DNA of 64,000 bases from Ciborinia camelliae (taxonomy: Eukaryota > Ascomycota > Leotiomycetes > Helotiales > Sclerotiniaceae). A model generated the notes under the pieces. The model saw only the letters and a program-made list of their open reading frames with translations, was not told the origin of the DNA and ran no database searches. The stretch is from NCBI GenBank assembly GCA_025890175.1, contig JANPYM010000009.1:1004412-1068411 (forward strand). The letters run 5' to 3'. A program made the translations under genes and the position numbers. Shown one piece after another: positions 1 to 9,918 of this stretch; the first letter of the stretch is position 1; every line of letters begins with the position of its first letter.

Positions 1-2623
1 TCATCAAGGTGGGGCTTTGTTGCATATCGAGGCTTTCTATGATACTAATACAATTTCCAGAGGCTTTCGAGGACTTTCTATCGAATTTCAAAACTTCTCC
101 GACTGCGAACATCACCCATGCCCTCGGCGGCATGAACATTGATGAGGATGATTTCAGCGACGAATATGACATGATGGATGACGATGATGACCAGAACTCA
201 AGGAGACAAACTAGGGCTCAAGCAAAAATGCCCAAATTCAAATACCTAGAGCTACTGCAGAAGGTCGCAGATAGATACGAGGATGAAATCACAATTGAAC
301 TTGACGATTTAGCCAAAGTACATTGACCATCTCTCCACCTATATGACATACTGACAGTTGTAGTATGACGACTTACTGGATGAAGCTGGAACCCCTCTTA
401 ATCTAGTTGCTTCAATCGAAACCAACGCAAAGCATTATTTGGATATCTTGTCTAAGGCGGTCGACACAGTGATGCCACAACCTACAAGAGAAATCAAGTG
501 AGCTGAAATGTAAATATACAGTAAGCTATCTGCTAATAGAATTACAGCTACAAAGATGATGTACTTGATGTTCTCATGTCGCAACGAACAGCTAGAAACA
601 ATGCCTTACGCCGTGCTGCCGCTGAGCAAAGCGACATAACCGTTGAGCCCGAACTCTTCCCCGCCGAGCTTACAAGAAGATATACCCTGAATTTTAAACC
701 CTTAACCGCCGCTGGAGATAATTCAAAAAAGGCTTTGGCAGTAAGACAAGTTCGTGGTGAACATCTTGGTCATCTTATTACAGTCAGGGGTATCACTACA
801 AGAGTTTCAGATGTCAAACCGACTGTGGAAGTCAACGCATATACTTGTGATAGATGCGGTTGTGAAATTTTCCAGCCCGTTGGATCCAAAACTTTCGGAC
901 CATTAGTCGAATGTCCTTCTCCAGATTGTACCACCAACCAAACCAAAGGACAACTCCATCACTCCACTCGAGCCTCGAAATTTCAGCCATTTCAGGAGAT
1001 TAAAATTCAGGAAATGGCCGAACAAGTTCCAGTTGGTCACATTCCTCGAATGCTAACTGTTCTTTGCCACGGAGCTCTAGTTCGACGTATCAATCCAGGA
1101 GACGTTGTCGATATTGCAGGAATTTTCTTACCTACACCATATACTGGTTTCAAAGCTATTAGAGCTGGTCTTCTTACCGATACATACCTGGAAGCGCAGC
1201 ACGTTACTCAACACAAGAAGGCTTATGAAGATTTAACTATTGATAGCCGAGTATTCAAACGAATCGAGCAATACAGAGCCTCTGGTCACGTTTACGAATA
1301 CCTTGCTAAATCCATTGCGCCTGAAATTTACGGACATTTGGATGTGAAGAAGGCATTACTCTTATTATTGGTCGGCGGTGTTACTAAAGAGATGGGTGAT
1401 GGAATGCGAATTAGAGGTGACATCAACATCTGTTTGATGGGTGACCCGGGTGTGGCCAAATCTCAATTACTCAAGTATATCACTAAAGTGGCACCAAGAG
1501 GAGTTTATACTACTGGTCGAGGAAGCAGTGGTGTTGGTCTTACAGCAGCTGTCATGAAGGATCCAGTAACCGATGAAATGATTTTGGAAGGTGGTGCATT
1601 GGTACTGGCTGATAATGGTATCTGCTGTATCGATGAATTCGACAAGATGGACGATACCGATCGAACTGCAATCCACGAAGTTATGGAACAACAGACGATT
1701 TCTATTTCCAAGGCCGGAATTTCTACGACGCTAAACGCCAGAACTTCCATTTTGGCAGCTGCTAATCCTTTATATGGTCGATACAACCCCAGGATATCTC
1801 CAGTCGAGAATATCAATCTTCCAGCAGCTTTACTCTCCCGTTTCGATGTACTCTTCCTGATTCTTGACACTCCTACCAGAGATAATGACGCTCTCCTCGC
1901 CCGTCACGTCACCTACGTCCACATGAACAACAAACATCCCGATACTGAAGGCGTTGTTTTCTCACCCCAAGAAGTCCGCCAATACGTTGCTCAAGCTAGA
2001 TCATATCGTCCAACCGTTCCAACGAGCGTCTCCGAGTATATGGTAAAAGCTTACGTCAGAATGCGCGACCAACAATCTCGTGACGAGAAAAATAAGAAAC
2101 AATTCGCCCATACCTCTCCTCGTACCCTCCTTGGTGTCCTCCGTCTTTCCCAAGCTCTCGCTCGTTTACGTTTCAGTGAAGAAGTCGTTCAGGATGATGT
2201 TGATGAAGCGCTTAGACTTGTCGAGGCATCGAAAGAGAGTTTGTATGCTGATCAAGATGGATATAGAAAAGATTCAAGTCCAAGCAGTAGAATTTATAAC
2301 ATGGTTAGAGCATTGGCTGAAGCTGGTCAATGCAGACCGGAGGAGGCGGATGATGAAGATGACGAGACTTTGGGTATGGAGTTGAGCATGAAGAAGGTCA
2401 AGGAGAGAGTCATTGCCAAGGGATTCACGGAGGATCAATGGCGAAATGCGGTATTGGAGTACACCGATCTTGATGTAAGTTCTCGTTGGCTTTGTTTTAT
2501 TCATGGAATTATTACTGACGATATCATTAGATCTGGCAAACTGCTGGTAACGGAACCAGATTGTTATTCGTCATGTCGGAAGCAGCACACATGGCAAGGG
2601 ATGAAGAGTATGAAATGGAGTAA
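1..2623 (+). CDS. MCM7: MCM7, subunit of the MCM2-7 replicative DNA helicase (5' end outside window)
   Basis: Subunit of the hexameric MCM2-7 helicase that unwinds DNA at replication origins and forks in the nucleus. Visible exons: 1-8 (tail of the preceding exon), 61-317, 364-497, 548-2474 and 2531-2623; all junctions are GT-AG and keep frame. An acidic N-terminal stretch (DDDDD) is followed by a C4-type zinc finger (CDRC near 846, CPSPDC near 910), Walker A GDPGVAKS at about 1440-1463, Walker [10 protein letters not shown] near 1626-1650, and the arginine-finger SRFD near 1833. The last exon ends with EYEME. The MCM7 assignment rests on overall similarity to fungal MCM7 as I know it, including the [10 protein letters not shown]-terminal block. 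The start codon and first exon lie upstream of the window. An ATG at 576 is internal and is not the start. Confidence 0.95.
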
Positions 2624-3372
2624 TTATATCTGATGAGATAGATGAGATGAGATGAGACAAAATGTTTCCATGTAGTTAAGGCGTTTGTTGGATTAGGGAT
2701 ATTGATACGGCGTTATTGTATCACTTGTTGTGAGATACCGTAAGAGAGGATTAGTTGAATACCTACTACTTATCACGTCTTCTCTTAATATTAAAGTCGC
2801 AATCCACATAATGGCAGTCTGGTCTCGTGTGATTTTTCTCTTTCGGATCTTTACTTCTACCTCGGCAATTAAACCCAAATTTCCTCCTCATTTGACGCAG
2901 CTCGGCTTCCTCTTCAGTTATTCTAAACGAGATAATCTGTCGAGGCTCAAGTATAGCAATGATATCCTGGGAAGGAATTTGGATGTCCAAGGTCATCACG
3001 CCCGGCCTCAGATACCTCACAATACTATCTATCCAATGTCCAAATCTAAGTTCGAGAATAAAACAACCTCCCAGGCCTAAATATAAATTCAACAATCCAA
3101 TGTCAGGTTTACATGTCTTATGACACTCTTCAATGTCTGTATATATATTTGACAATCAAATGATCTCTTGGTATGAACTTTGATGGCTCGATTTTATGTG
3201 CCATTTTTTCTCTTCAATCTCTTCAATTTTATTGAACTTATTATTATTGTGTATCGAGCTAGTGTATGTAGAACTATTTTATAACAACAGATTTGATTGT
3301 TCAAGAAATCTTGGAACATTCAAAAATTGAATCAAAAAGGCAAATAAGAAGTCCAGAGTGCGGAAAGGTCTT
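2624..3372. other. Intergenic region between MCM7 and the convergent zinc-knuckle gene
   Basis: The two genes converge, so this holds both 3' regions. A short GATGAGATGAGATGAGA run follows the MCM7 stop. A 129-codon open frame on the minus strand (2766-3155) lacks an ATG at its upstream end, so I do not call it a gene. No clear RNA gene or mobile element seen. Confidence 0.5.
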
Positions 3373-4075
3373 TTATTTAGCTCTACTATGAGCAATCTGA
3401 ATATGGAGAATAAATCTTCTACCACCACCTCTACCGTTGGGCGGATTTGGGCCGGGGGTGACCCCGCCACCACGACCTTCTGTGGCGACGAAGGCCACAC
3501 CCCCATTCTGCAAGGAGGCAACCACTCCAGCTAAGGAAAATGGTGTTTGGACGGATTTGGGTTTCTTGGCTATATAAAATATATTAGTTAAATTTCAAAA
3601 AGAGAAAAGAAAAAAAAAGGAATTGGATTGATTACCCGGACAATTTGAGATTCTGTGGCCATCTTGGCCACAGCCCCAACACTTGATACCATCTATATAA
3701 TATAAGCATAAACCTAAAATTGTAATACGAAATATAAAACTAACTTCTGATTGGTGGCATTTTTCTTGTGCGGATTCTTGGGCCAGCACCGAAGTGCCGA
3801 CAGCTGAAATAGAATCTATATCAAGTCAATACGATAAATATATCATAAGGAAACGAAAGAAAAGTATTACACTATAGGCGGACTTGGGCTTGGTCTTATG
3901 TTGTCGCAATGAACAACGTCCAAATTTCAATGCGTCATTTGGCTTGGGCGGTTGGTATCTGCTTGGGTAATTGTTAGTATGGACAATTATCTAGGTGTTC
4001 CAATGTGCGATTTGGATACGTACAATCTGGGTGGCAGTAGAGCCGCAGAGTCTTTTGATGAGATGGGAAATGCAT
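3373..4075 (-). CDS. Small CCHC zinc-knuckle protein, five exons
   Basis: Predicted 152-residue protein. Exons in transcript order: 4075-4020, 3958-3873, 3803-3741, 3692-3636, 3569-3373; the joined length is 459 nt and every phase closes. The fourth exon encodes a retroviral-type zinc knuckle, CWGCGQDGHRISNC (C-X2-C-X4-H-X4-C), which in this class usually binds single-stranded RNA or DNA. The N-terminus has further cysteines (LYCHPDC, FGRCSLRQH), so a second metal site is possible. The C-terminus is rich in glycine and basic residues (EGRGGGVTPG, NGRGGGRRF), as in RGG-type RNA-binding tails. The start was chosen as the first ATG of the spliced frame. Introns of about 44-69 bp make up much of the gene. 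No specific orthologue recognised; an RNA-binding role is inference. Confidence 0.65.
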
Positions 4076-5052
4076 TTGTGGGAAATTGAAGTTGGAGATC
4101 GAGGTTGGAGGTTGGGGTTGGAAGTTGGAAGTTGAATGAAAGAAGGAAAAGAAAAGAGAAAAGGGAAGAAATTTCTTTTCAGTCTAGGTACCTACCTACT
4201 AAGCGTGTGTTTACATCACTTTCACCTAACTTGGAAAGTGCGATGGGTAGGTAGGTACCTAGGTACTGGTATCGGAAGGTGAGGTGAGGTAAGGTAAACC
4301 CACGTGATGACCTTGGACATCCAACTTCTCAGGATGTCATCTAACCTAGTATAAGTCTCGACATTTGGATGCCGCACCGTATCATATTTTGTAAATGAAA
4401 AACAATTCAAGGAATAACTTGTTAACATTGAAGAGAGTTTATCTCTCAATAATCGTTTATCTTAAGTGCCTTTCATTATACAACAGTTCTTGTGGTCATC
4501 ATGCCCATGTATTTTTGAGGCGTGACCTAGACCCGCTGTCGATGTATGTAGATATCTGACATCAGCGAATTCTCGAAAATATATCCGTAGGTGTATTGCT
4601 AGATGTACCTAAGTAAATATTTGGTAGGTCGCAATGCCAGCGCATAATGTTACGTACTAGGTACCTAGCTAAGTAGGTACTGACCGTGGGTTCAGAGTGG
4701 AAGTTGAACCATCCATCATATTGGAGCATGGCGACGGTATGTTATGAAAATTGACATCTATCAAACGATAAGAAGATCAGGAGTCATATTGTAGAACATC
4801 AAGATGTCAAGCCCAAGACGTCAAGCCCAAAGCTTTTAGATGAATGAAATGAATAAAGTGAACAGCATTAAGCTTTATTAGGAAATAGCTCTGTAGGCAA
4901 CTGGCCAGGATATATATAAACAATGAACGCCATTGAGAAGCATAAACAAGTGATGTGAAGTGGGCACACATCGCGCATTCGTGCAGCTAATGGTAGCAAA
5001 TGCCAAAAACGCACACTCATCAAGATGCTCTCCTCTCCATTCCTCCGACACT
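4076..5052. other. Intergenic region, about 1 kb
   Basis: Upstream DNA of the zinc-knuckle gene and 3' DNA of the TMEM135-like gene. It contains GTTGGA-type short tandem repeats near 4085-4135 and several copies of the palindromic TACCTAGGTA-type motif (about 4190, 4250 and 4655-4680). No credible gene seen. Confidence 0.5.
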
Positions 5053-6856
5053 TTACAACTGCTTCTCGTCCTTCAATCTCTTCTCCTCCTCCACAACATA
5101 ATCCCTCCACCCTTCCCCTCTCATCCCACTGATCATCTTCCTCAACATTCCACTCCGCATAGCCCTCCCATCCCTCTCATAAACCATCTCAATAGCCATC
5201 AAACTCAGCACAAAAATTCCCACATCCCCACCCTTAATGCCCTTCCACCAACCCCTCTTTTTGCCAACCTTCCAGAGCGAATCCATCGATGCTCTTGCAC
5301 TATAAAGGAATTGGCTTCTCGCATCTTTCCTGACTACAAATCCCCAAAGTCCACCTAGCGCGCCGCCTAGGAAGAATCTCTGAGTGGGAAGAACATGTCT
5401 GGGGAGAAAGGACTGGAAAACGCAGATACTAGCCCAGCTTGTACCGATAGCGCCGGAGATATAGAGGGTACATTTTAGGATACGGATAGCGAGGGCATTG
5501 AGGGATGAGATGGGGGAATTGTAGAATTTGCGGTAGGAGGGGAGAGAGAAGAGAGTGAGGATTAGAGTGAAGACTCGGGCGAGACGGGGGAAGACTTGGA
5601 TCCAGTAGGTCAGGTATGTGCGCAGGCAGGAGGGGTCAGAGGGGTGGAGAGTCGCGCATGTGAGGGATGTTATTAATGGGTGGGCTGGGGAGGTTATGGG
5701 GGAGATGGTACTGAGGGACTGGGGGAGGGTAGGGTTATTTGGGAAGAGGATGGGAGACACGAAGGGGCTGGTTGGTTGTTAGTTGACTGGGTATGTGATT
5801 GTGAATGTGTAATAACATACGGGTAATTGAGACGTGCCATTTCGGCGAGATTATCAACGATATCGTAAGTATTTGGCCATGGAAGGTTTTCTGGGTAATC
5901 CTCTGGTCGATATTGAATGTAATGTGGAGAGTGTTTAAGAATGAAATCACCATATTGCTTTAAATAATTAGCATCCTCCCCAATAAATCTGACTGAAGTC
6001 CATACCTTTGGAAAGCAATCCCTATCAAAAACGAAAGCGTGAAGCAATTGACCACAAGTAAGTGGAAATAGCAACCAACTTCCCCACCACCAAGGTCTCT
6101 CCCATCTACTTCCCTCCTTCCCCCAAATCCAACCCTCATCTTCTGCCAAGTTATATGATATTTCTGCAGCTCTACTCAAAGAATATATCGCAATCGTAAG
6201 TCTCAATTGATCACTCGGATAAACCGCCAACATAAACCCAGCCAAACTTGCTCCTACCGCAGGCGCCAAACTTGATGTCAGAGTCCTACTTGTTTTTGGA
6301 TTTCGTTGTCTGAAAGGGCGCGCTTCAGATTTAAGGAGATGTGCGCGAAGTCGAGTGAAGAATCGAAAAAGTATCCTATGAAGAAGGAGGATACTAGAAA
6401 GGGAAAGAGAGAGGCGGAAGTTAGGTGACTTCCATAACGAAACCTTCTTTCCCCTATATCATCGTTTAGCTATATTCTAACCTCATCTCCCAGAATGTGA
6501 ATATAAAATACATACCCAGCTTTACCAGCGCCCATAAATCTTTCTGTAAATAAACTCCATATCTTTAATCCAGCACTTGTAGCAAGAAATAACCTTAAAC
6601 TACCTCTCACAGCCGCAGCATTATAATCATCGCGACCAGGTCTCTCTACCAATTTCTCTACCTTTATAACTGTAGGTGCATTTCTCTTTAAAACTTTCGA
6701 TCTTGATATTATATATTTATGAAGAGTTTCGTATTCTTTCGCGGAAATGGTGTATCGAAGCGCGTTGCGTAGGATAGGATCAGCAGTGGATTTGGCTGAT
6801 ATTCGATCGCGAGGTGGTTTTGGACCTTCAGGAGCACCACTGGGTGTTGAATCCAT
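5053..6856 (-). CDS. TMEM135-like integral membrane protein (probably peroxisomal)
   Basis: Predicted 546-residue multi-pass membrane protein. Exons: 6856-6516, 6453-6006, 5957-5821, 5767-5053. Features seen: a soluble basic N-terminus; a conserved-looking block with LRAHLLKSEARPFRQRNP followed by LAPAVGASLAGFMLAVYP; a tryptophan-rich membrane segment (RPWWWGSWLLFP); the HAFVFDRDCFPK motif; and a glycine-rich segment, FFLGGALGGLWGF, reminiscent of Tim17-like families. From memory this pattern matches fungal TMEM135-like proteins; the animal relative is linked to peroxisomes and mitochondria. The 48-bp intron 6005-5958 is a multiple of three and open in frame, so a retained form would add 16 residues. 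Start is an ATG in exon 1 (MDSTPSGAPEG). The family name is moderately sure; localisation is inference. Confidence 0.7.
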
Positions 6857-7226
6857 GGTTTTGATGTGATTATGAGTGTCGCATGAGTGATCTTATTTGT
6901 TTGGGTGGTGGATGGATTCTTTGAGATTGATGTAGCTGAGGTAGCTCCTTAATCAACATGTGAAATATGAAAGTTTACCTCGGCGCAGAACAGTAGGGAG
7001 AGGTTAAATTGATGATCTGCAGCAAGGTTTTCGATTTTGAATGGGGAAAGGTCGAATTTGATGAAGCATTTAATTACTTCATATTCTGAGTGTTTTGAGG
7101 AAGGGTTTCGTCAAGTTTTTGGTTGTTTTGCAGAGGGAGAGGATGTAGATGTCCCTTCAATCGCATTGGTGTGACATGGTGTAGTTTTGCGATCACTTCA
7201 TTGCCAATATTCCAGAAATGGAAATT

Positions 7227-7246
7227 GTTCTGCGGAAACGCAGAAC
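7227..7246. repeat. Perfect short hairpin, copy 1
   Basis: Arms GTTCTGCG and CGCAGAAC (8 bp) enclose a GAAA loop. The same core recurs 174 bp downstream. Confidence 0.8.
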
Positions 7247-7400
7247 GCCCGATTGAAATTAAGAGTATCTGAATTATCGTTGATATCATACATCTAATAA
7301 ATGTGAAGATATTCAGAGAAGAATTCCAATATCAGGTTTATTGCTAGCTGCTAGACATATGGAAACAACCTATCAATATCCACCTCAGACACGTAGTAAA

Positions 7401-7423
7401 GTGTTCTGCGGGACGCAGAACAC
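7401..7423. repeat. Perfect short hairpin, copy 2
   Basis: Arms GTGTTCTGCG and CGCAGAACAC (10 bp) enclose a GGA loop. It shares the GTTCTGCG/CGCAGAAC core with the hairpin at 7227, while flanks and loop differ. Confidence 0.8.
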
Positions 7424-7748
7424 TCATATACTTGTCTGGTATGGCTTTCCCATTTGATATAACTCTCTAATATTCAAAGTTGAAGTCTTGCTGGTTGTTC
7501 ATCGCCTGGTTATTCATAGCCATCACCCACATCGCCATCAACCATCCCAAGATCGCACATATTTCAAAGCAGTTCAAAGCAGTTCAAAGTGCAAAGCCTG
7601 CCATCTATCTAGTGTATTCTTCTTCATGTTGCAGTTCCAAGACCGCAATCACAATGAAAAAAAGGTATTATCCCGAGGGAAGCAATCAAAAATTCCGCCG
7701 ACGAGGTTCCCGAAGGAAACTCGACGAAACTCGTCGCCCCGATGTGCA

Positions 7749-8008
7749 ATGGAGGACTCGTATCGCAACGTGACAATGCTTGATCTGCCAACGCTTCAAC
7801 AAGGTAAGTATGAGGAAGAAGAAGAAGAAGAAAAAAGAGAAAGAGGATGGGAAATTTGGCCTCTTAATATGCTCGATCAGGTATGGTCCGTGCGAGCGCT
7901 TCAGTGCATATAGGACAAACATATCCTAAAGAAGTAAAGCTCTGTTTCTCCATGGCTGTAGTGGTCAAGTGGTCGATTCATTATTCGGAAATGTTGGGTT
8001 TTTTTTGA
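7749..8008 (+). CDS. Candidate two-exon micro-gene (60 residues), weakly supported
   Basis: An ATG at 7749 opens a short frame (MEDSYRNVTMLDLPTLQQ) ending at a consensus donor, CAAG|GTAAGT, at 7803/7804. An acceptor GATCAG at 7880 rejoins the frame, which runs to a TGA at 8006-8008; exons 7749-7803 and 7881-8008 total 183 nt. Exon 1 is the left arm of a near-perfect inverted repeat whose other copy, at 8088-8180, has lost both the ATG and the GT donor. The product matches nothing I recognise. It could be a real short gene, a 5' exon of something longer, or chance. Confidence 0.25.
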
Positions 8009-8180
8009 CCCGAAAGTGGTGGTTCGGCTCGCGCCCGATATCCCCACCTAAACCCGACCCACAACTCCACTCTTCTAAATCATTCGATTCTTCTTTTTTC
8101 TCCTTCTTCTTCTTCCTCATACTCCCCTTGTTGAAGCGTTGGCAGATCAAGCATTGTCACGTTGCGATACGAGTCCTCCA
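7750..8180. repeat. Inverted repeat of about 90 bp with a loop of about 245 bp
   Basis: The left arm, about 7750-7842, is the reverse complement of the right arm, about 8088-8180. Over the outer 75 bp I count two mismatches, both in the splice-donor position (GGTAAG on the left against GGGGAG on the right). The inner part is GAA-rich and aligns less well. The right arm abuts a perfect 9-bp hairpin at 8180-8200. No target-site duplication or transposase is visible. Confidence 0.85.
7960..8035 (+). other. tRNA-like A-box/B-box pair (possible SINE or tRNA relic)
   Basis: TAGTGGTCAAGTGG near 7962 resembles an RNA polymerase III A box, and GGTTCGGCTCG near 8022 resembles a B box (consensus GGTTCGANTCC). 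They sit about 60 bp apart, and a run of eight T lies between them, which would terminate Pol III. I cannot fold a proper cloverleaf. At best a decayed tRNA-derived element. Confidence 0.2.
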
Positions 8181-8200
8181 AGCTTGCCTGCGGCAAGCTT
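8180..8200. repeat. Perfect hairpin AAGCTTGCC-TGC-GGCAAGCTT
   Basis: Nine-base perfect arms with a three-base loop, directly at the outer edge of the right arm of the 7750-8180 inverted repeat. A shorter CGGCAAGCCTTCCGG run follows. Confidence 0.8.
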
Positions 8201-8963
8201 TCGGCAAGCCTTCCGGCCTCTAAGGGGGGACGGAAACGAAAAGATTCAAACCAACACCTATATCAAGTATATTCGCAATCAAGGAATTCTAGCATTAAAT
8301 ACATGAACTTTTAATGAAGACGTTCTCATTGTCATTTCATTGTTCACTTTTTTTAAAAAAAAAAAAAAGAATTCCATCATTCATGCTCCGACTGCCTATG
8401 TATACATATCGAAAATCCAAAGGACATACATATCAAGATAATCAAACCAAAAAGGAAGCGCAAGCGCTATCCACTATCCGCTATATAATAATCCCTAATA
8501 TAAAATATACGTCACGCTATTATTGATGTTGGAGTCCTTAACCTTGGTATGCCTAGGTAGGTAACCATCTATAGAGCATTTCTTAGAATCGATATGTTTT
8601 GAAGTAGTATCCCGTCTAGATACGGAGTAGATGAACATCTGTATAAGATCATTATTATAAAAGTTGAAAAGCAGAATTTGTAAACGAATATTAACATTAG
8701 CATTAACCTTAACAACCAAATCCAAATCCAAATCCAAATCCAAATCCAAATGCAACTCCAAATCCAAATGCAACTCCAAATCCAAATGCAACTCCAAAAA
8801 TCTAAATCTATATACTATCTACCCAGAGAGTAAACCCAAGACGTTATTCCTGATAACATGAAATAGGTACCTACCTTCCCCTTCAAAATGGTCCACGCGG
8901 GTAGGGCTCGTGGATCCTCCCAACTCCTTTGCCAATTTCTTCACCCTACTACGCTCTATGAGT
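8201..8963. other. Intergenic region with a CCAAATC-type tandem tract
   Basis: Contains an A/T homopolymer region near 8350 and, at about 8715-8800, a tandem tract of AAATCC units that passes into an 18-bp higher-order unit (AAATCCAAATGCAACTCC). No gene supported. Confidence 0.6.
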
Positions 8964-9753
8964 TTACATAGCCTCCATCTCCACCTCCATCTCCATGTCC
9001 TGGGCAGGGCTCGTAGATCCTCCTACCACATTGGTCAATTTCTTTATCCTATCCGTCGCTCTACCCTCAGCCGCCATCTCCCTCTCCCTCCCCATCACCA
9101 TCTGAATCTGTTTCGACGAAGAGCCCTCCGCCACCCCCTCCTTCCCCTTCCCCTCCCCCTTCCATGTCCTCATCACCTCAATCCTTTTAAAAAACCTCGT
9201 CCCATCCTCCTCCATCCTTATAAAAACCCTCGTCCCATCCTCCTTCACCGTTTCAGAAACCCTCGTCCCACCCAGTAACTCCCCATTGACAATAGCCCAA
9301 CCCTTCCCGTTCCAATTCCCCAACACATCCCTGCCAAGCTCTCCCGCTTGCTCCCACGGTCTCTTCTTCATCACCCTCTTCCTTGCAAAGAAATTCAAAG
9401 TGTTATCTAGCACTTCCACAAAGTGGGGTCTTCCATCAATAATAAACTCCATGTATCCCATGAGAGGATGTCCAGAAATACAATGTTGATTGCTATAGAT
9501 GATGAGATGGGTGCCGTTAGTTTCTTATTATATATGGTATGTATTGCTAAGTGTTGAATGGAGATTGCCAAAAACTATAATTGGTTACTTACGACTCGAA
9601 CCACTTCTTCCTCAATCTTCGGTTGTTTATGGCTTCGAGAAGCCTTGCAAATTGCTCTTTTGACCAATTGTGGCTCGATACAGTATCCCTGCAGTTTTCC
9701 AGCATTTCCAGGTCCATATTAGAAAACTCGGGCATTGCTCCTCCCTTGCGCAT
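8964..9753 (-). CDS. Unknown two-exon protein, 229 residues
   Basis: Exons 9753-9593 and 9492-8964, joined across a GTAAGT...CTATAG intron of 100 bp in correct phase. Exon 1 encodes a hydrophilic helical segment (DLEMLENCRDTVSSHNWSKE). Exon 2 begins with CISGHPLMGYMEFIIDG and holds an internal repeat of EDGTRVF/EDGTRFF in a basic stretch, then a glutamate- and methionine-rich low-complexity end (MEMEVEMEAM). No signal peptide or membrane segment is obvious. I do not recognise the family. Support comes from the consensus intron and frame continuity. An alternative start is the in-frame ATG at 9735. The 3' end lies in CCTCCATCT-type low-complexity DNA, so the C-terminus may be rapidly evolving. 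Confidence 0.55.
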
Positions 9754-9918
9754 GTATTATTCTGCTAAATCCGACGTCTACCTAGGTACGAAGTTATTAG
9801 TTTCTCTGCCTTGATGATTTGTTAATGGTTTTATTAATTAATTTACGGATAAAGCAAGCATCCATATGTACAGTAGTACAAAGTTCCACAGGGAGAGGAA
9901 CAATCAAATAAACTACGC

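Larger units (their letters stand above)
6857..7748. other. Intergenic region with short perfect hairpins
   Basis: Upstream of the TMEM135-like gene. Two perfect hairpins of the same core sequence lie at 7227-7246 and 7401-7423 (listed separately). Direct copies of TTCAAAGCAG occur near 7562-7585. No supported gene. Confidence 0.5.

Noticed and set aside
2766..3155. 129-codon open frame on the minus strand after MCM7
   Set aside because: The frame opens at a TTG with no ATG until about residue 53, no splice model was evident, and it overlaps the likely MCM7 3' region. The composition looks protein-like, so transcript data could reverse this.
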